Positions 1-7,892 of a stretch of DNA of 64,000 nt are shown in pieces (the first letter of the stretch is position 1; every line of letters starts with the position of its first letter). Both the position numbers and the translations under genes were made by a program. The stretch is from Pseudomonas extremaustralis. GTDB lineage: Bacteria; Pseudomonadota; Gammaproteobacteria; Pseudomonadales; Pseudomonadaceae. Below the pieces are notes generated by a model. The model was not told the DNA's origin and made no database searches. It was given only the letters and a program-made list of their open reading frames with translations. The stretch lies in NCBI RefSeq assembly GCF_900102035.1, contig NZ_LT629689.1:5862501-5926500 (forward strand), read 5' to 3'.

Positions 1-932
1 TGGTGGAACGGCGGATTGCACAGCACCACATCCAGGGATTGCGGCGCCTGGCCGGCCAAGCCATCGTCGGCACGTACGCTCACGTCCCGTGCGCCGAGGG
101 CGGCTTGCCAATTCTCCAGCGCCGATTGCACGGCCATGAAGGACTCGTCCACCAGGGTGTACTGGGCATCGGGGTTGTGCAGCGCGCTGGCAATCGCCAG
201 GACGCCGTTGCCGCACCCCAGGTCTGCCACGCGGGCACTGCCCAGGTTTGTCGGCAGGTGGGGCAGGAACGCGCGCGTGCCGATGTCCAGGCTTTCGCGG
301 CAGAACACGTTGGCGTGGTTCAACAGTTCGATGGCGGGAGCATCAAGGGTGTAACGGGTGGGGTAAGGCGAGACGGCGGCAGGGCGCTCGCCAACGGTGG
401 CGATCAACAGCCGGGCCTTTTTCAGCGCGAGCGACGCATGCATCGGCCCGATATAACGCTCCAACAACTCGCCCGCCGCCCGAGGCAGGTGCTTGACCAT
501 CGCCCCGGCAATCACTTCGGCGCCCGGCGCCAGTTGGCCCTGCAGACGGATCAGCTGTTCCTCGAGCAGCGCCAGGGTCTTGGGCACACGGATCAGCACC
601 CGGTCGAACGGCCCGCCTGGCAACCGGCTGGCGGGAATGAACGGCACCGCATCAAAGGCTTTGCCGTTGCGCACCAGGTTTTTCTCCAGGCCCTGGGCGG
701 CCAGGAACGAGTCGCCGCTGGACGTCACCTGCACCCGGCCGGCCAGGCTGGCCGCCAGCGCGCCGAAGCTGTCGTTGAGCACCAGCACACGGGTCGCGGC
801 ATCCGGCTGCTGCTCGGCCAGATAGCTGAGCAGGTACTCGTCGGCGGCGTCGAAGGCTTGCAGCGGATCGTTATGTTGCTCTGGCTGGCGGATCAGATCG
901 AGCTGGGCGAAGGGGCTGTCGAGCAGGGGCAT
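1..932 (-). CDS. rlmG: 23S rRNA (guanine-N2) methyltransferase RlmG, 3' end outside window
   Basis: About 310 residues are visible, starting at the ATG complement at 930-932; the gene runs off the left edge, so it is absent from ordinary complete-ORF lists. The N-terminal half is the degenerate methyltransferase-like domain of the RlmG/RsmC family. The second half carries the SAM motif VADLGCGNG, and the catalytic NPPFH motif is encoded by the first bases of the window. RlmG methylates G1835-type guanines of 23S rRNA in the cytoplasm. RsmC is the close alternative, but the MPLLDSPFAQLDL-type start and the long N-terminal domain fit RlmG. The large plus-strand open frame over the same bases is its shadow. 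Confidence 0.85.
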   Translation of the reverse strand, partial: MPLLDSPFAQLDLIRQPEQHNDPLQAFDAADEYLLSYLAEQQPDAATRVLVLNDSFGALAASLAGRVQVTSSGDSFLAAQGLEKNLVRNGKAFDAVPFIPASRLPGGPFDRVLIRVPKTLALLEEQLIRLQGQLAPGAEVIAGAMVKHLPRAAGELLERYIGPMHASLALKKARLLIATVGERPAAVSPYPTRYTLDAPAIELLNHANVFCRESLDIGTRAFLPHLPTNLGSARVADLGCGNGVLAIASALHNPDAQYTLVDESFMAVQSALENWQAALGARDVSVRADDGLAGQAPQSLDVVLCNPPFH

Positions 933-1093
933 GGCGGGGGAGGCTCTGGGTCATCGATGGGCGGTCGGCAGTGATTTGCACAACCGTCTGAGTGAACGAC
1001 GAAGCGGCGCCCGAAGGGCTGCTTCAACACTCAGAATTGGCCGCAAATGTTACTTTTTTTCCAGAGGGATTACATGCGGTGTTTAAACGATGG

Positions 1094-1804
1094 CTAAAAC
1101 AAACCGGCCTTGGAGGCACACAACACGGCAGCGATCTTGTTGTTGACCCCCAGCTTTTTGAAGCAACTGCAGATATGAAAGCCCACCGTACGTTCGGACA
1201 GGCACAGGATGGTGGCGATGTCCGCTGCAGTCTTGCCCATGGCAGACCACTTGAGGATTTCCGTTTCTCGCGGGCTCAATGTATTGGCAGGGCTGAGGCT
1301 GGGTACCTTGACGTACGTCTGCGCCACGACCGCATGCAGCGCATGGCACATCCACAGGACCTGGCCGGCCTTTTCGTACAATTCCTCGGGGCTGACCGTG
1401 CCTTTGCCGCGGCCCAGGGTCAGCATGCTGAACACACCCTGGAAATCGTGGACCGCCTGGGTCCAGCCCAAGTGCACGCCGTAGGAGCGGGCCAGCTCCC
1501 ACAAGTTAGGCGCGGCGCGAAAGGCTTTTTCTTCCCAGAGGATCGGCAACACGCAACGTTTGCAGTGGGCGACGACAGGGTCTATGTCGAAGAAGTGCGC
1601 GCGTTGATACAAGGTGTTCCATTCGTTGGGGTAATTGTTGACGTTGATGGGTTTCGTTCTATTGCTGGTGAGTTGTGAACTCATCGTAAAGGAACAGAAT
1701 TGGAAGCCGAGTTCCTGAGTGTGGTTGACGACCATCTCGAAAACGCTGGTGACCTCGTTCTCGCCTTTCAGTTTGGGGAGTCGTGTATTGCGCCAGTTGA
1801 CCAT
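1094..1804 (-). CDS. LuxR-family regulator with autoinducer-binding domain (LuxR solo)
   Basis: This 236-residue protein has the two domains of quorum-sensing LuxR proteins: an autoinducer-binding domain (about 20-165) and a C-terminal GerE helix-turn-helix (about 172-230, LSPRETEILKWSAMGKTAADIA, then SERTVGFHI). The acyl-homoserine-lactone pocket residues known from TraR (Trp57, Tyr61, Asp70, Pro71, Trp85) appear here as Trp62, Tyr66, Asp75, Pro76 and Trp90, a constant offset of five. No luxI-type synthase is in the window, so it is a solo. The start is supported by GGAGAG upstream. It is transcribed away from fpr. Ligand and targets cannot be read from the sequence. Confidence 0.85.
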   Translation of the reverse strand: MVNWRNTRLPKLKGENEVTSVFEMVVNHTQELGFQFCSFTMSSQLTSNRTKPINVNNYPNEWNTLYQRAHFFDIDPVVAHCKRCVLPILWEEKAFRAAPNLWELARSYGVHLGWTQAVHDFQGVFSMLTLGRGKGTVSPEELYEKAGQVLWMCHALHAVVAQTYVKVPSLSPANTLSPRETEILKWSAMGKTAADIATILCLSERTVGFHICSCFKKLGVNNKIAAVLCASKAGLF

Positions 1805-2185
1805 AGGACACTCTCCATGGGTTTCTCCGTGCCATGGGATACCTCCTCAACTCCCAGAGCAGCACGCAAATGAGTGTAGGACACGGACTACATGTAAAGA
1901 GAAGATTTTCGTTCTTGCTCGGCGTGGTTTAAGAATTTTTGTTCACCTGAGTGCGTTGGCTATGCCAGGGCTTAGTTGGTTTTCCGCGATTTTTTAGAGG
2001 GTTGAGCCATTTGTAACATTCGACTTACAGTTCAAACGCATTGCCGATAACAAGGCTAATAGCGAATTGATCAGTGTCGCCATTAAAGTGCTACTACTGC
2101 GGGCGGATGGATGCCACTACAAACCAGCGGTGTTTCCGCGCGCGACTTTGGGGGACACTAGAGCCCCTGTAGAACGGAGCCCCCC
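1805..2185. other. intergenic region between luxR solo and fpr
   Basis: About 380 bases holding the divergent upstream regions of the LuxR solo and fpr. The part near 1900-2000 is AT-richer than the flanks. I see no convincing lux-box palindrome, small ORF or RNA gene. Confidence 0.4.
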
Positions 2186-2962
2186 ATGACGGCCAGTGCT
2201 GAGAAATTTACCCGCCAGACCTTGCTCGATGTGCAATCGCTGACCCCCAGCCTGTTCACGCTGCGAACCACCCGTGACCCGGGTTTCCGTTTTACCGCGG
2301 GGCAGTTCGTGCGGCTGGGCGTGACCAAGGCGGATGGCAGCACGGTGTGGCGCGCTTATTCAGTGGTGTCTTCACCGTTTGACGAGCACTTGGATTTCTT
2401 CTCCATCGTCGTCCCGGGCGGGGAGTTCACCAGTGAACTGAGCCGCCTGCGGGTCGGCGATACCTTGATGGTGGAGCGCCAGGCCACGGGGTTCCTGACG
2501 TTGAACCGTTTCGTCGATGGCCGTGACTTGTGGATGTTGGGCACCGGCACCGGGGTGGCGCCGTTCCTGTCGATCCTGCAGGACTTCGAAGTCTGGGAGA
2601 AATTCGAGCGCATCATCCTGGTGTACAGCGCCCGTGAAGCGAAGGAGCTGGCCTACCAGTCACTGATCCACGAACTGGGCGAGCGTGAATACCTCGCTGA
2701 GTACGCACACAAGTTCACTTACATCCCGATCGTCACTCGCGAGCAACACCCCGGTGCATTGAACGGGCGCATTACCACGTTGATCGAAAATGGCGAATTG
2801 GAACGGGCGGCCGGCGTCGCGTTGAGCCCCGAGCACTCCCGTGTACTGATTTGCGGCAACCCGCAAATGGTCGATGACACCCGCCAGTTGCTCAAGCAGC
2901 GCGATATGCAATTGAGCTTGAGTCGCCGGCCGGGCCAGGTGGCCGTGGAAAATTACTGGTAA
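2186..2962 (+). CDS. fpr: ferredoxin--NADP+ reductase
   Basis: This 258-residue flavoprotein transfers electrons between NADPH and ferredoxin/flavodoxin in the cytoplasm; in pseudomonads it supports redox balance and iron-sulfur repair. An FAD-binding barrel with the RAYSVVS motif (56-62) is followed by an NADP-binding domain with GTGTGVAPFLSIL (about 118-130), and the protein ends in the aromatic tail VENYW typical of bacterial subclass I Fpr. Length is normal. It stands alone, followed at once by a bidirectional terminator shared with mscL. In P. putida fpr is controlled by FinR; here a LuxR solo occupies the upstream side instead. Confidence 0.95.
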   Translation: MTASAEKFTRQTLLDVQSLTPSLFTLRTTRDPGFRFTAGQFVRLGVTKADGSTVWRAYSVVSSPFDEHLDFFSIVVPGGEFTSELSRLRVGDTLMVERQATGFLTLNRFVDGRDLWMLGTGTGVAPFLSILQDFEVWEKFERIILVYSAREAKELAYQSLIHELGEREYLAEYAHKFTYIPIVTREQHPGALNGRITTLIENGELERAAGVALSPEHSRVLICGNPQMVDDTRQLLKQRDMQLSLSRRPGQVAVENYW

Positions 2963-2965
2963 TAA

Positions 2966-2996
2966 AAAAGGCGCCTCGGAACAGGCGCCTTTTTAC
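2966..2996. terminator. bidirectional Rho-independent terminator (fpr / mscL)
   Basis: The stem AGGCGCCT...AGGCGCCT (2970-2990) is flanked by an A tract on the left and a T tract on the right, so it can terminate both fpr (plus) and mscL (minus), which converge here. Confidence 0.85.
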
Positions 2997-3010
2997 CAAG
3001 CCCAGGCCGA

Positions 3011-3427
3011 TTACAGCGGCTTGTCGTTCTGTGCCTTGAGCAGATCCCGGATTTCACCCAGCAAGACTTCTTCCTTGGTCGGCGTCGGCGGCAAACTCGG
3101 GGCCACGGCTTCTTCGCGCTTGAGGCGGTTGATCGCCTTCACGCCCATGAAGATCGCAAACGCGACGATCAGGAAGTCGATCACGCTCTGGATGAACTTG
3201 CCGTAGGCCAGCACCACTGCGGGTACGTCGCCCTGCGCCGCTTTGAGCGTTATCGCCAGATCACCGAAGTCCACGCCGCCGATCAACAGACCCAGGGGCG
3301 GCATCACCACGTCGCCGACAAACGAAGAAACAATTTTGCCGAAGGCGGCGCCGATGATAATACCGACGGCCATATCGACCACATTACCTTTGACCGCGAA
3401 GGCCTTGAACTCACTGATCACGCCCAT
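3011..3427 (-). CDS. mscL: large-conductance mechanosensitive channel MscL
   Basis: The 138-residue inner-membrane channel opens under membrane tension and releases solutes on hypo-osmotic shock. The N-terminus [29 protein letters not shown] is the highly conserved first helix and TM1. TM2 lies at about 75-100 ([20 protein letters not shown]), followed by a charged C-terminal helical bundle ([12 protein letters not shown]). Length matches the family. It is monocistronic and convergent with fpr. Confidence 0.97.
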   Translation of the reverse strand: MGVISEFKAFAVKGNVVDMAVGIIIGAAFGKIVSSFVGDVVMPPLGLLIGGVDFGDLAITLKAAQGDVPAVVLAYGKFIQSVIDFLIVAFAIFMGVKAINRLKREEAVAPSLPPTPTKEEVLLGEIRDLLKAQNDKPL

Positions 3428-3714
3428 AGGTTATTCCTTGTTACAGTTGAGAAGGGTGGAACTCAGTGTAAGTCAGTCGTATCGGGCTTGCCTGAAACAA
3501 CTGTTAACACTCTTGGTTTTTATCGACACATTAAATCGCAAATAGTTTGCAAAGTGCCAGCATTCGCGCGCAAATTACTCATGATTTCAGTGGGTTACAA
3601 CACTATTTTATTTATCAGGCTGGTACGGCTTTTCTATTTATCTTCTGCCTCTCGGATCACTAGCCTCTGGCAAGCACAACTGAATGTGCACTGAAAAACC
3701 CAGAGGAAACTTCG

Positions 3715-5256
3715 ATGAAAAAACCAAACAGCCGCGGGCCCGTGTCGGCACGCTACGCGCTGGTACTGGTGACTGCCAGCCTGTTGTCCCTTTCCGTGCA
3801 GGCCGCCAACCTGACGCGGGACAACGGTGCCGCCGTCGGTGACAACCAGAATTCGCAAACCGCCGGTGCCAACGGCCCGGTGCTGCTGCAGGACGTTCAA
3901 CTGATCCAGAAGCTGCAGCGGTTTGACCGCGAACGCATCCCGGAGCGCGTGGTGCATGCCCGTGGCACTGGTGCCCATGGCACCTTCACGGTGACTGACA
4001 GCCTCAGCGACCTGACCAAAGCCAAGGTCTTCGCCGCAGGCGAGGCCACCCCGGTGTTCGTGCGTTTCTCTTCCGTGGTCCACGGCAACCACTCTCCGGA
4101 GACGCTGCGTGACCCGCGCGGCTTCGCCACCAAGTTCTACACCGCTGACGGCAACTGGGACTTGGTCGGCAACAATTTCCCGACGTTCTTTATCCGCGAT
4201 GCGATCAAGTTCCCGGACATGGTCCACGCCTTCAAGCCGGACCCACGCACGAACCTGGATGACGACTCCCGTCGCTTCGACTTTTTCTCCCATATCCCCG
4301 AGTCCACGCGCACGCTCACCGAGTTGTATTCCAACGCCGGCACCCCGGCCAGCTATCGGGAAATGGACGGCAATGGCGTACATGCCTACAAGTTGATCAA
4401 CGCCAAGGGCGAAGTGCACTACGTCAAGTTCCACTGGAAGAGCCTGCAAGGCCTCAAAAATCTTGATCCCAAGCAAGTCGCCGAGGTACAGGGCCGTGAC
4501 TACAGTCACATGACTCAAGACTTGGTCACCCATATCAACAAGGGCGACTTCCCCAAGTGGGACCTGTATGTGCAGGTACTCAAGCCTGAAGACTTGGCCA
4601 AGTTCGATTTCGACCCGCTGGATGCCACCAAGATCTGGCCGAACGTAGCCGAGCGCAAAGTCGGGCAGATGGTGCTGAACCGCAACCCGGCCAATGTCTT
4701 CCAGGAGACCGAGCAAGTGGCCATGGCCCCGGCCAACCTGGTGCCAGGCATCGAGCCGTCCGAGGACCGCCTGCTGCAAGGCCGCGTATTCTCCTACGCC
4801 GACACGCAGATGTACCGCCTGGGCGCCAATGCCCTGCAACTGCCGATCAACGCCCCACGGGTCACCGTCAACAACGGCAACCAGGATGGCGCGATGAACG
4901 GTGGCAAGACCAGCAGCGGCGTGAACTACCAGCCAAGCCGCCTGGAGCCTCGCGAAGAGCCGCAAACGGCGCGCTACAGCCAGTCGGCGTTGGTGGGCAG
5001 CACCCAGCAGGCGAAGATTCAGCGTGAGCAGAACTTCAAGCAGGCCGGCGACTTGTACCGCTCCTACAGCCAGAAAGAGCGTCAGGACTTGATCGACAAC
5101 TTCGGCGGCTCCTTGGCGACCACCGATGACACGAGCAAGCACATCATCCTGTCGTTCCTCTACAAGGCCGACCCGGAGTACGGCACCGGCGTGGCGAAGG
5201 TCGCCAAGGGTGACCTGGCGCGCGTGAAGGCGCTGGCGCAAAAACTCACCGACTAA
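3715..5256 (+). CDS. katB: periplasmic clade-3 catalase KatB
   Basis: This 513-residue haem catalase decomposes hydrogen peroxide. A Sec signal peptide (about 1-30, ending SVQA) predicts periplasmic location, as in P. aeruginosa KatB. Visible catalytic features are the distal His in ERVVHARGTGAHG, the distal Asn in GNNFPTFFIRD and the proximal haem ligand Tyr in RVFSYADTQMYRLG. The next gene is an ankyrin-repeat protein, reproducing the known katB-ankB pair in which AnkB is needed for full KatB activity. The genes are separated by a REPIN (5269-5368). OxyR control is known in the genus, but I did not find a convincing OxyR box in the 287-base upstream gap. The very long minus-strand open frame over this gene is a codon-bias shadow. 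Confidence 0.96.
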   Translation: MKKPNSRGPVSARYALVLVTASLLSLSVQAANLTRDNGAAVGDNQNSQTAGANGPVLLQDVQLIQKLQRFDRERIPERVVHARGTGAHGTFTVTDSLSDLTKAKVFAAGEATPVFVRFSSVVHGNHSPETLRDPRGFATKFYTADGNWDLVGNNFPTFFIRDAIKFPDMVHAFKPDPRTNLDDDSRRFDFFSHIPESTRTLTELYSNAGTPASYREMDGNGVHAYKLINAKGEVHYVKFHWKSLQGLKNLDPKQVAEVQGRDYSHMTQDLVTHINKGDFPKWDLYVQVLKPEDLAKFDFDPLDATKIWPNVAERKVGQMVLNRNPANVFQETEQVAMAPANLVPGIEPSEDRLLQGRVFSYADTQMYRLGANALQLPINAPRVTVNNGNQDGAMNGGKTSSGVNYQPSRLEPREEPQTARYSQSALVGSTQQAKIQREQNFKQAGDLYRSYSQKERQDLIDNFGGSLATTDDTSKHIILSFLYKADPEYGTGVAKVAKGDLARVKALAQKLTD

Positions 5257-5268
5257 CCCACACCCCCG

Positions 5269-5368
5269 TGTAGGAGCGAGCTTGCTCGCGAAGAGCTCAC
5301 AGGCGACGCGTACATCCAGGATGCACGCGTCATCGTTGATGTTATTCGCGAGCAAGCTCGCCCCTACA
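5269..5368. repeat. REPIN (inverted pair of REP sequences) between katB and ankB
   Basis: GTAGGAGCGAGCTTGCTCGC at the left and its inverted partner GCGAGCAAGCTCGCCCCTAC at the right enclose about 60 bases. The whole unit closely resembles the element at 10172-10273, spacer included (shared ...CATCCAG... and ...TATCGTTGA/CATCGTTGA... blocks). Such REP doublets are typical of fluorescent pseudomonads and are mobilised by RAYT transposases in trans. Confidence 0.85.
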
Positions 5369-5393
5369 AGGGGCTTTGTAGAGGATTTGAATC

Positions 5394-5942
5394 ATGCGTA
5401 CCTTCATCGGGGCGCTGCTGGCCTGCTGGGCGCTGAGCGGGGTTGCCGGGCAGCCTTTGCCCAATGATGCGGCCGCGCTCAAGGCGCAATTGCAAGGCTA
5501 CTACTTCGATGCCGCCCGCCGCGGCGACCTGCCCATGCTCGATACCTTCATCGACGCCGGCTTCCCCCTCAATACCCAGGACGACAAGGGCTACACCGCA
5601 CTGATCCTCGCCGCCTACCACGGCGAAAGCGCCTACGTGGAGCGTCTACTCGCCGCTGGCGCCGATGCCTGTGTGCAGGACAAGCGCGGCAACACCGCGC
5701 TGATGGGCGCGATCTTCAAGGGCGAGCTGAAGATTGCCCAGCGCCTGTTGACCACCGACTGCAACCCCGACCAGCGCAACGGTGCCGGGCAGACCGCCGC
5801 CATGTACGCCGGGTTGTTCAAACGCATCGAGTTGCTCGACGAATTGAAGGCCAAGGGCGCCGACCTGAACGCCGAAGATCCGCTCGGCAACAGTGCTTCA
5901 CGATTGGCCAGCGGTGAAATCCGGACCCCGGCGCCGCGCTGA
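5394..5942 (+). CDS. ankB: ankyrin-repeat protein AnkB
   Basis: This 182-residue protein has a predicted signal peptide (about 1-19, GALLACWALSGVAG) and then four to five ankyrin repeats (about 35-175; recurrent patterns such as GYTALILAAYHGESAYVERLLAAGAD and GNTALMGAIFKGELKIAQRLL). In P. aeruginosa the homologous AnkB is periplasmic or inner-membrane associated and optimises KatB activity. Position directly after katB supports the same role. It ends 35 bases before radA. Confidence 0.9.
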   Translation: MRTFIGALLACWALSGVAGQPLPNDAAALKAQLQGYYFDAARRGDLPMLDTFIDAGFPLNTQDDKGYTALILAAYHGESAYVERLLAAGADACVQDKRGNTALMGAIFKGELKIAQRLLTTDCNPDQRNGAGQTAAMYAGLFKRIELLDELKAKGADLNAEDPLGNSASRLASGEIRTPAPR

Positions 5943-5977
5943 GCTATCATCGCGGTTTTTCGGTTGGAGGTTCTCGA

Positions 5978-7345
5978 ATGGCAAAGGCCAAGCGCATGTA
6001 CGGCTGCACGGAGTGCGGCGCGACCTTTCCCAAGTGGGCCGGCCAGTGCACCGAATGCGGCGCATGGAACACCCTCACGGAGACCATGATCGAAAGCGGT
6101 GGTGCCGCGGCGCCCAGCGGTCGTTCCGGCTGGACCGGGCAACAGGCACAAATCAAGACCCTGGCTGAAGTCAGCGTCGAAGAGGTGCCACGGTTCTCCA
6201 CGGCGTCCGGTGAACTCGACCGTGTGCTCGGCGGTGGCCTGGTGGATGGCTCGGTGGTGCTGATCGGCGGTGACCCCGGCATCGGCAAGTCGACCATCCT
6301 GCTGCAAACCCTGTGCAGCATCGCCAGCCGCATGCCGGCGTTGTACGTCACCGGCGAAGAATCCCAGCAACAGGTGGCCATGCGTGCCCGTCGCCTCGGT
6401 TTGCCCCAGGACCGGTTGCGGGTCATGACCGAAACCTGCATCGAAAGCATCATCGCCACGGCCCGGATCGAAAAGCCCAAGGTCATGGTGATCGACTCGA
6501 TCCAGACGATTTTCACCGAGCAACTGCAATCGGCGCCGGGCGGCGTGTCCCAGGTGCGCGAGAGTGCGGCGCTGCTGGTGCGCTATGCCAAGCAAAGCGG
6601 CACGGCGATTTTCCTGGTCGGCCACGTGACCAAGGAGGGCGCATTGGCCGGGCCGCGGGTGTTGGAGCACATGGTCGACACTGTGTTGTATTTCGAGGGT
6701 GAATCCGACGGTCGCTTGCGTTTGCTGCGGGCGGTGAAGAACCGCTTCGGCGCGGTGAACGAGCTGGGTGTGTTCGCCATGACGGATCGGGGGCTGAAAG
6801 AAGTCTCCAACCCCTCGGCGATTTTTCTCACCCGTGCCCAGGAAGAAGTCCCAGGCAGTGTGGTCATGGCGACGTGGGAAGGCACCCGACCGATGCTGGT
6901 GGAGGTCCAGGCGTTGGTGGATGACAGCCATCTGGCCAACCCGCGCCGCGTCACCTTGGGCCTGGATCAGAACCGCCTGGCGATGCTGTTGGCGGTGTTG
7001 CACCGTCACGGCGGCATACCGACCCACGACCAGGACGTGTTCCTCAACGTGGTGGGCGGGGTCAAGGTGCTGGAGACCGCGTCCGACCTGGCATTGATGG
7101 CGGCCGTGATGTCCAGCCTGCGCAACCGGCCATTGCCCCACGACCTGCTGGTGTTCGGCGAAGTCGGTCTGTCGGGCGAAGTGCGACCGGTGCCGAGCGG
7201 CCAGGAGCGCCTGAAGGAAGCGGCCAAGCATGGCTTCAAGCGCGCCATCGTGCCCAAGGGCAACGCGCCGAAGGAGGCACCGCCGGGGTTGCAGGTGATT
7301 GGGGTGACGCGTCTGGAGCAGGCGCTGGACGCGTTATTCGAGTAG
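5978..7345 (+). CDS. radA: DNA repair protein RadA/Sms
   Basis: This 455-residue RecA-related ATPase is a DnaB-type helicase that processes recombination intermediates. Features in order: a C4 zinc finger (CTEC...CTEC, about 10-28), Walker A GGDPGIGKST (about 94-103), the RadA-specific KNRFG motif (about 250-260), and a C-terminal Lon-protease-like domain without protease residues (about 300-455). GGAGG sits just upstream of the ATG. Its stop overlaps the convergent PilZ gene by 12 bases. Confidence 0.97.
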   Translation: MAKAKRMYGCTECGATFPKWAGQCTECGAWNTLTETMIESGGAAAPSGRSGWTGQQAQIKTLAEVSVEEVPRFSTASGELDRVLGGGLVDGSVVLIGGDPGIGKSTILLQTLCSIASRMPALYVTGEESQQQVAMRARRLGLPQDRLRVMTETCIESIIATARIEKPKVMVIDSIQTIFTEQLQSAPGGVSQVRESAALLVRYAKQSGTAIFLVGHVTKEGALAGPRVLEHMVDTVLYFEGESDGRLRLLRAVKNRFGAVNELGVFAMTDRGLKEVSNPSAIFLTRAQEEVPGSVVMATWEGTRPMLVEVQALVDDSHLANPRRVTLGLDQNRLAMLLAVLHRHGGIPTHDQDVFLNVVGGVKVLETASDLALMAAVMSSLRNRPLPHDLLVFGEVGLSGEVRPVPSGQERLKEAAKHGFKRAIVPKGNAPKEAPPGLQVIGVTRLEQALDALFE

Positions 7346-7699
7346 GGCGGCCAACTCCCGATCCAAATCGTGCTGATCGCCGAGGTTCAACTCGATCACC
7401 CGCCGCAAGTGGCTGATCGAGTCCAGGTCGATGTGCTGGCATACAAAGCCCAGCAGGCCGTGTGCGTCGTGGGCCAGGCGCACTTGCATCTTTATCGGGG
7501 TCTTTGGATCCAGACGTATATCGACATCGAACGGCAGCGCCTTATTTCCCTTCCAGTCCCCAGGCCGTTGCGCCAGCAAGCCTTTTAGCGATAAATCCAC
7601 CAACTGTACCGGCCATTCCTTGCCGTTTTGCCGAAGTTCTGTCTTGGCATCAAAGGCTATCCGGCGGAAACGACGGCGATCAGACGCTTGCTCGGTCAT
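7334..7699 (-). CDS. PilZ-domain c-di-GMP-binding protein
   Basis: A 121-residue single-domain protein. The PilZ ligand motifs are intact: an arginine-rich RRRFRR near residues 8-13 and DLSLKG (about 34-39, the [D/N]xSxxG motif). These residues bind c-di-GMP in characterised PilZ domains. No effector domain is fused, so it probably acts through a partner protein. It converges with radA (12-base overlap) and diverges from cstA. In this window c-di-GMP could be supplied by MorA and degraded by MorA or the HD-GYP protein, but no specific link can be shown. Confidence 0.85.
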   Translation of the reverse strand: MTEQASDRRRFRRIAFDAKTELRQNGKEWPVQLVDLSLKGLLAQRPGDWKGNKALPFDVDIRLDPKTPIKMQVRLAHDAHGLLGFVCQHIDLDSISHLRRVIELNLGDQHDLDRELAALLE

Positions 7700-7858
7700 G
7701 GTGAAACCCTCTGTGGATAAAGGGATTGTAGCCCTGCGCTATTATTGAGCCATTATTTCTGCTTTTTTTGCCGTGCAGGGCTCTAGACCAACGTAGGGGG
7801 CTGGCCTTTAAAGCCAGTAGCGCTAAACTCGAGGTGGTTGTCCTTTCTGTCCACCCTG

Positions 7859-7892
7859 GCTGGAATATAAAAATGAAGAATAATAATAGCCT
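7859..7892 (+). promoter_or_regulatory. A-rich Hfq/Crc-type translational control site overlapping the cstA start
   Basis: The start region of cstA reads ATAAAAATG then AAG AAT AAT AAT AGC, a run of AAN triplets matching the CA motif (AAnAAnAA) bound by Hfq with Crc in Pseudomonas catabolite repression. No good Shine-Dalgarno is visible. Overlap with the initiation codon would allow repression by occlusion. This assignment is inference from the motif. Confidence 0.55.

Noticed and set aside
3634..5355. 573-residue minus-strand open frame over katB
   Set aside because: It is a codon-bias shadow: the plus strand encodes catalase with all motifs, and the antisense product is low-complexity and matches nothing.
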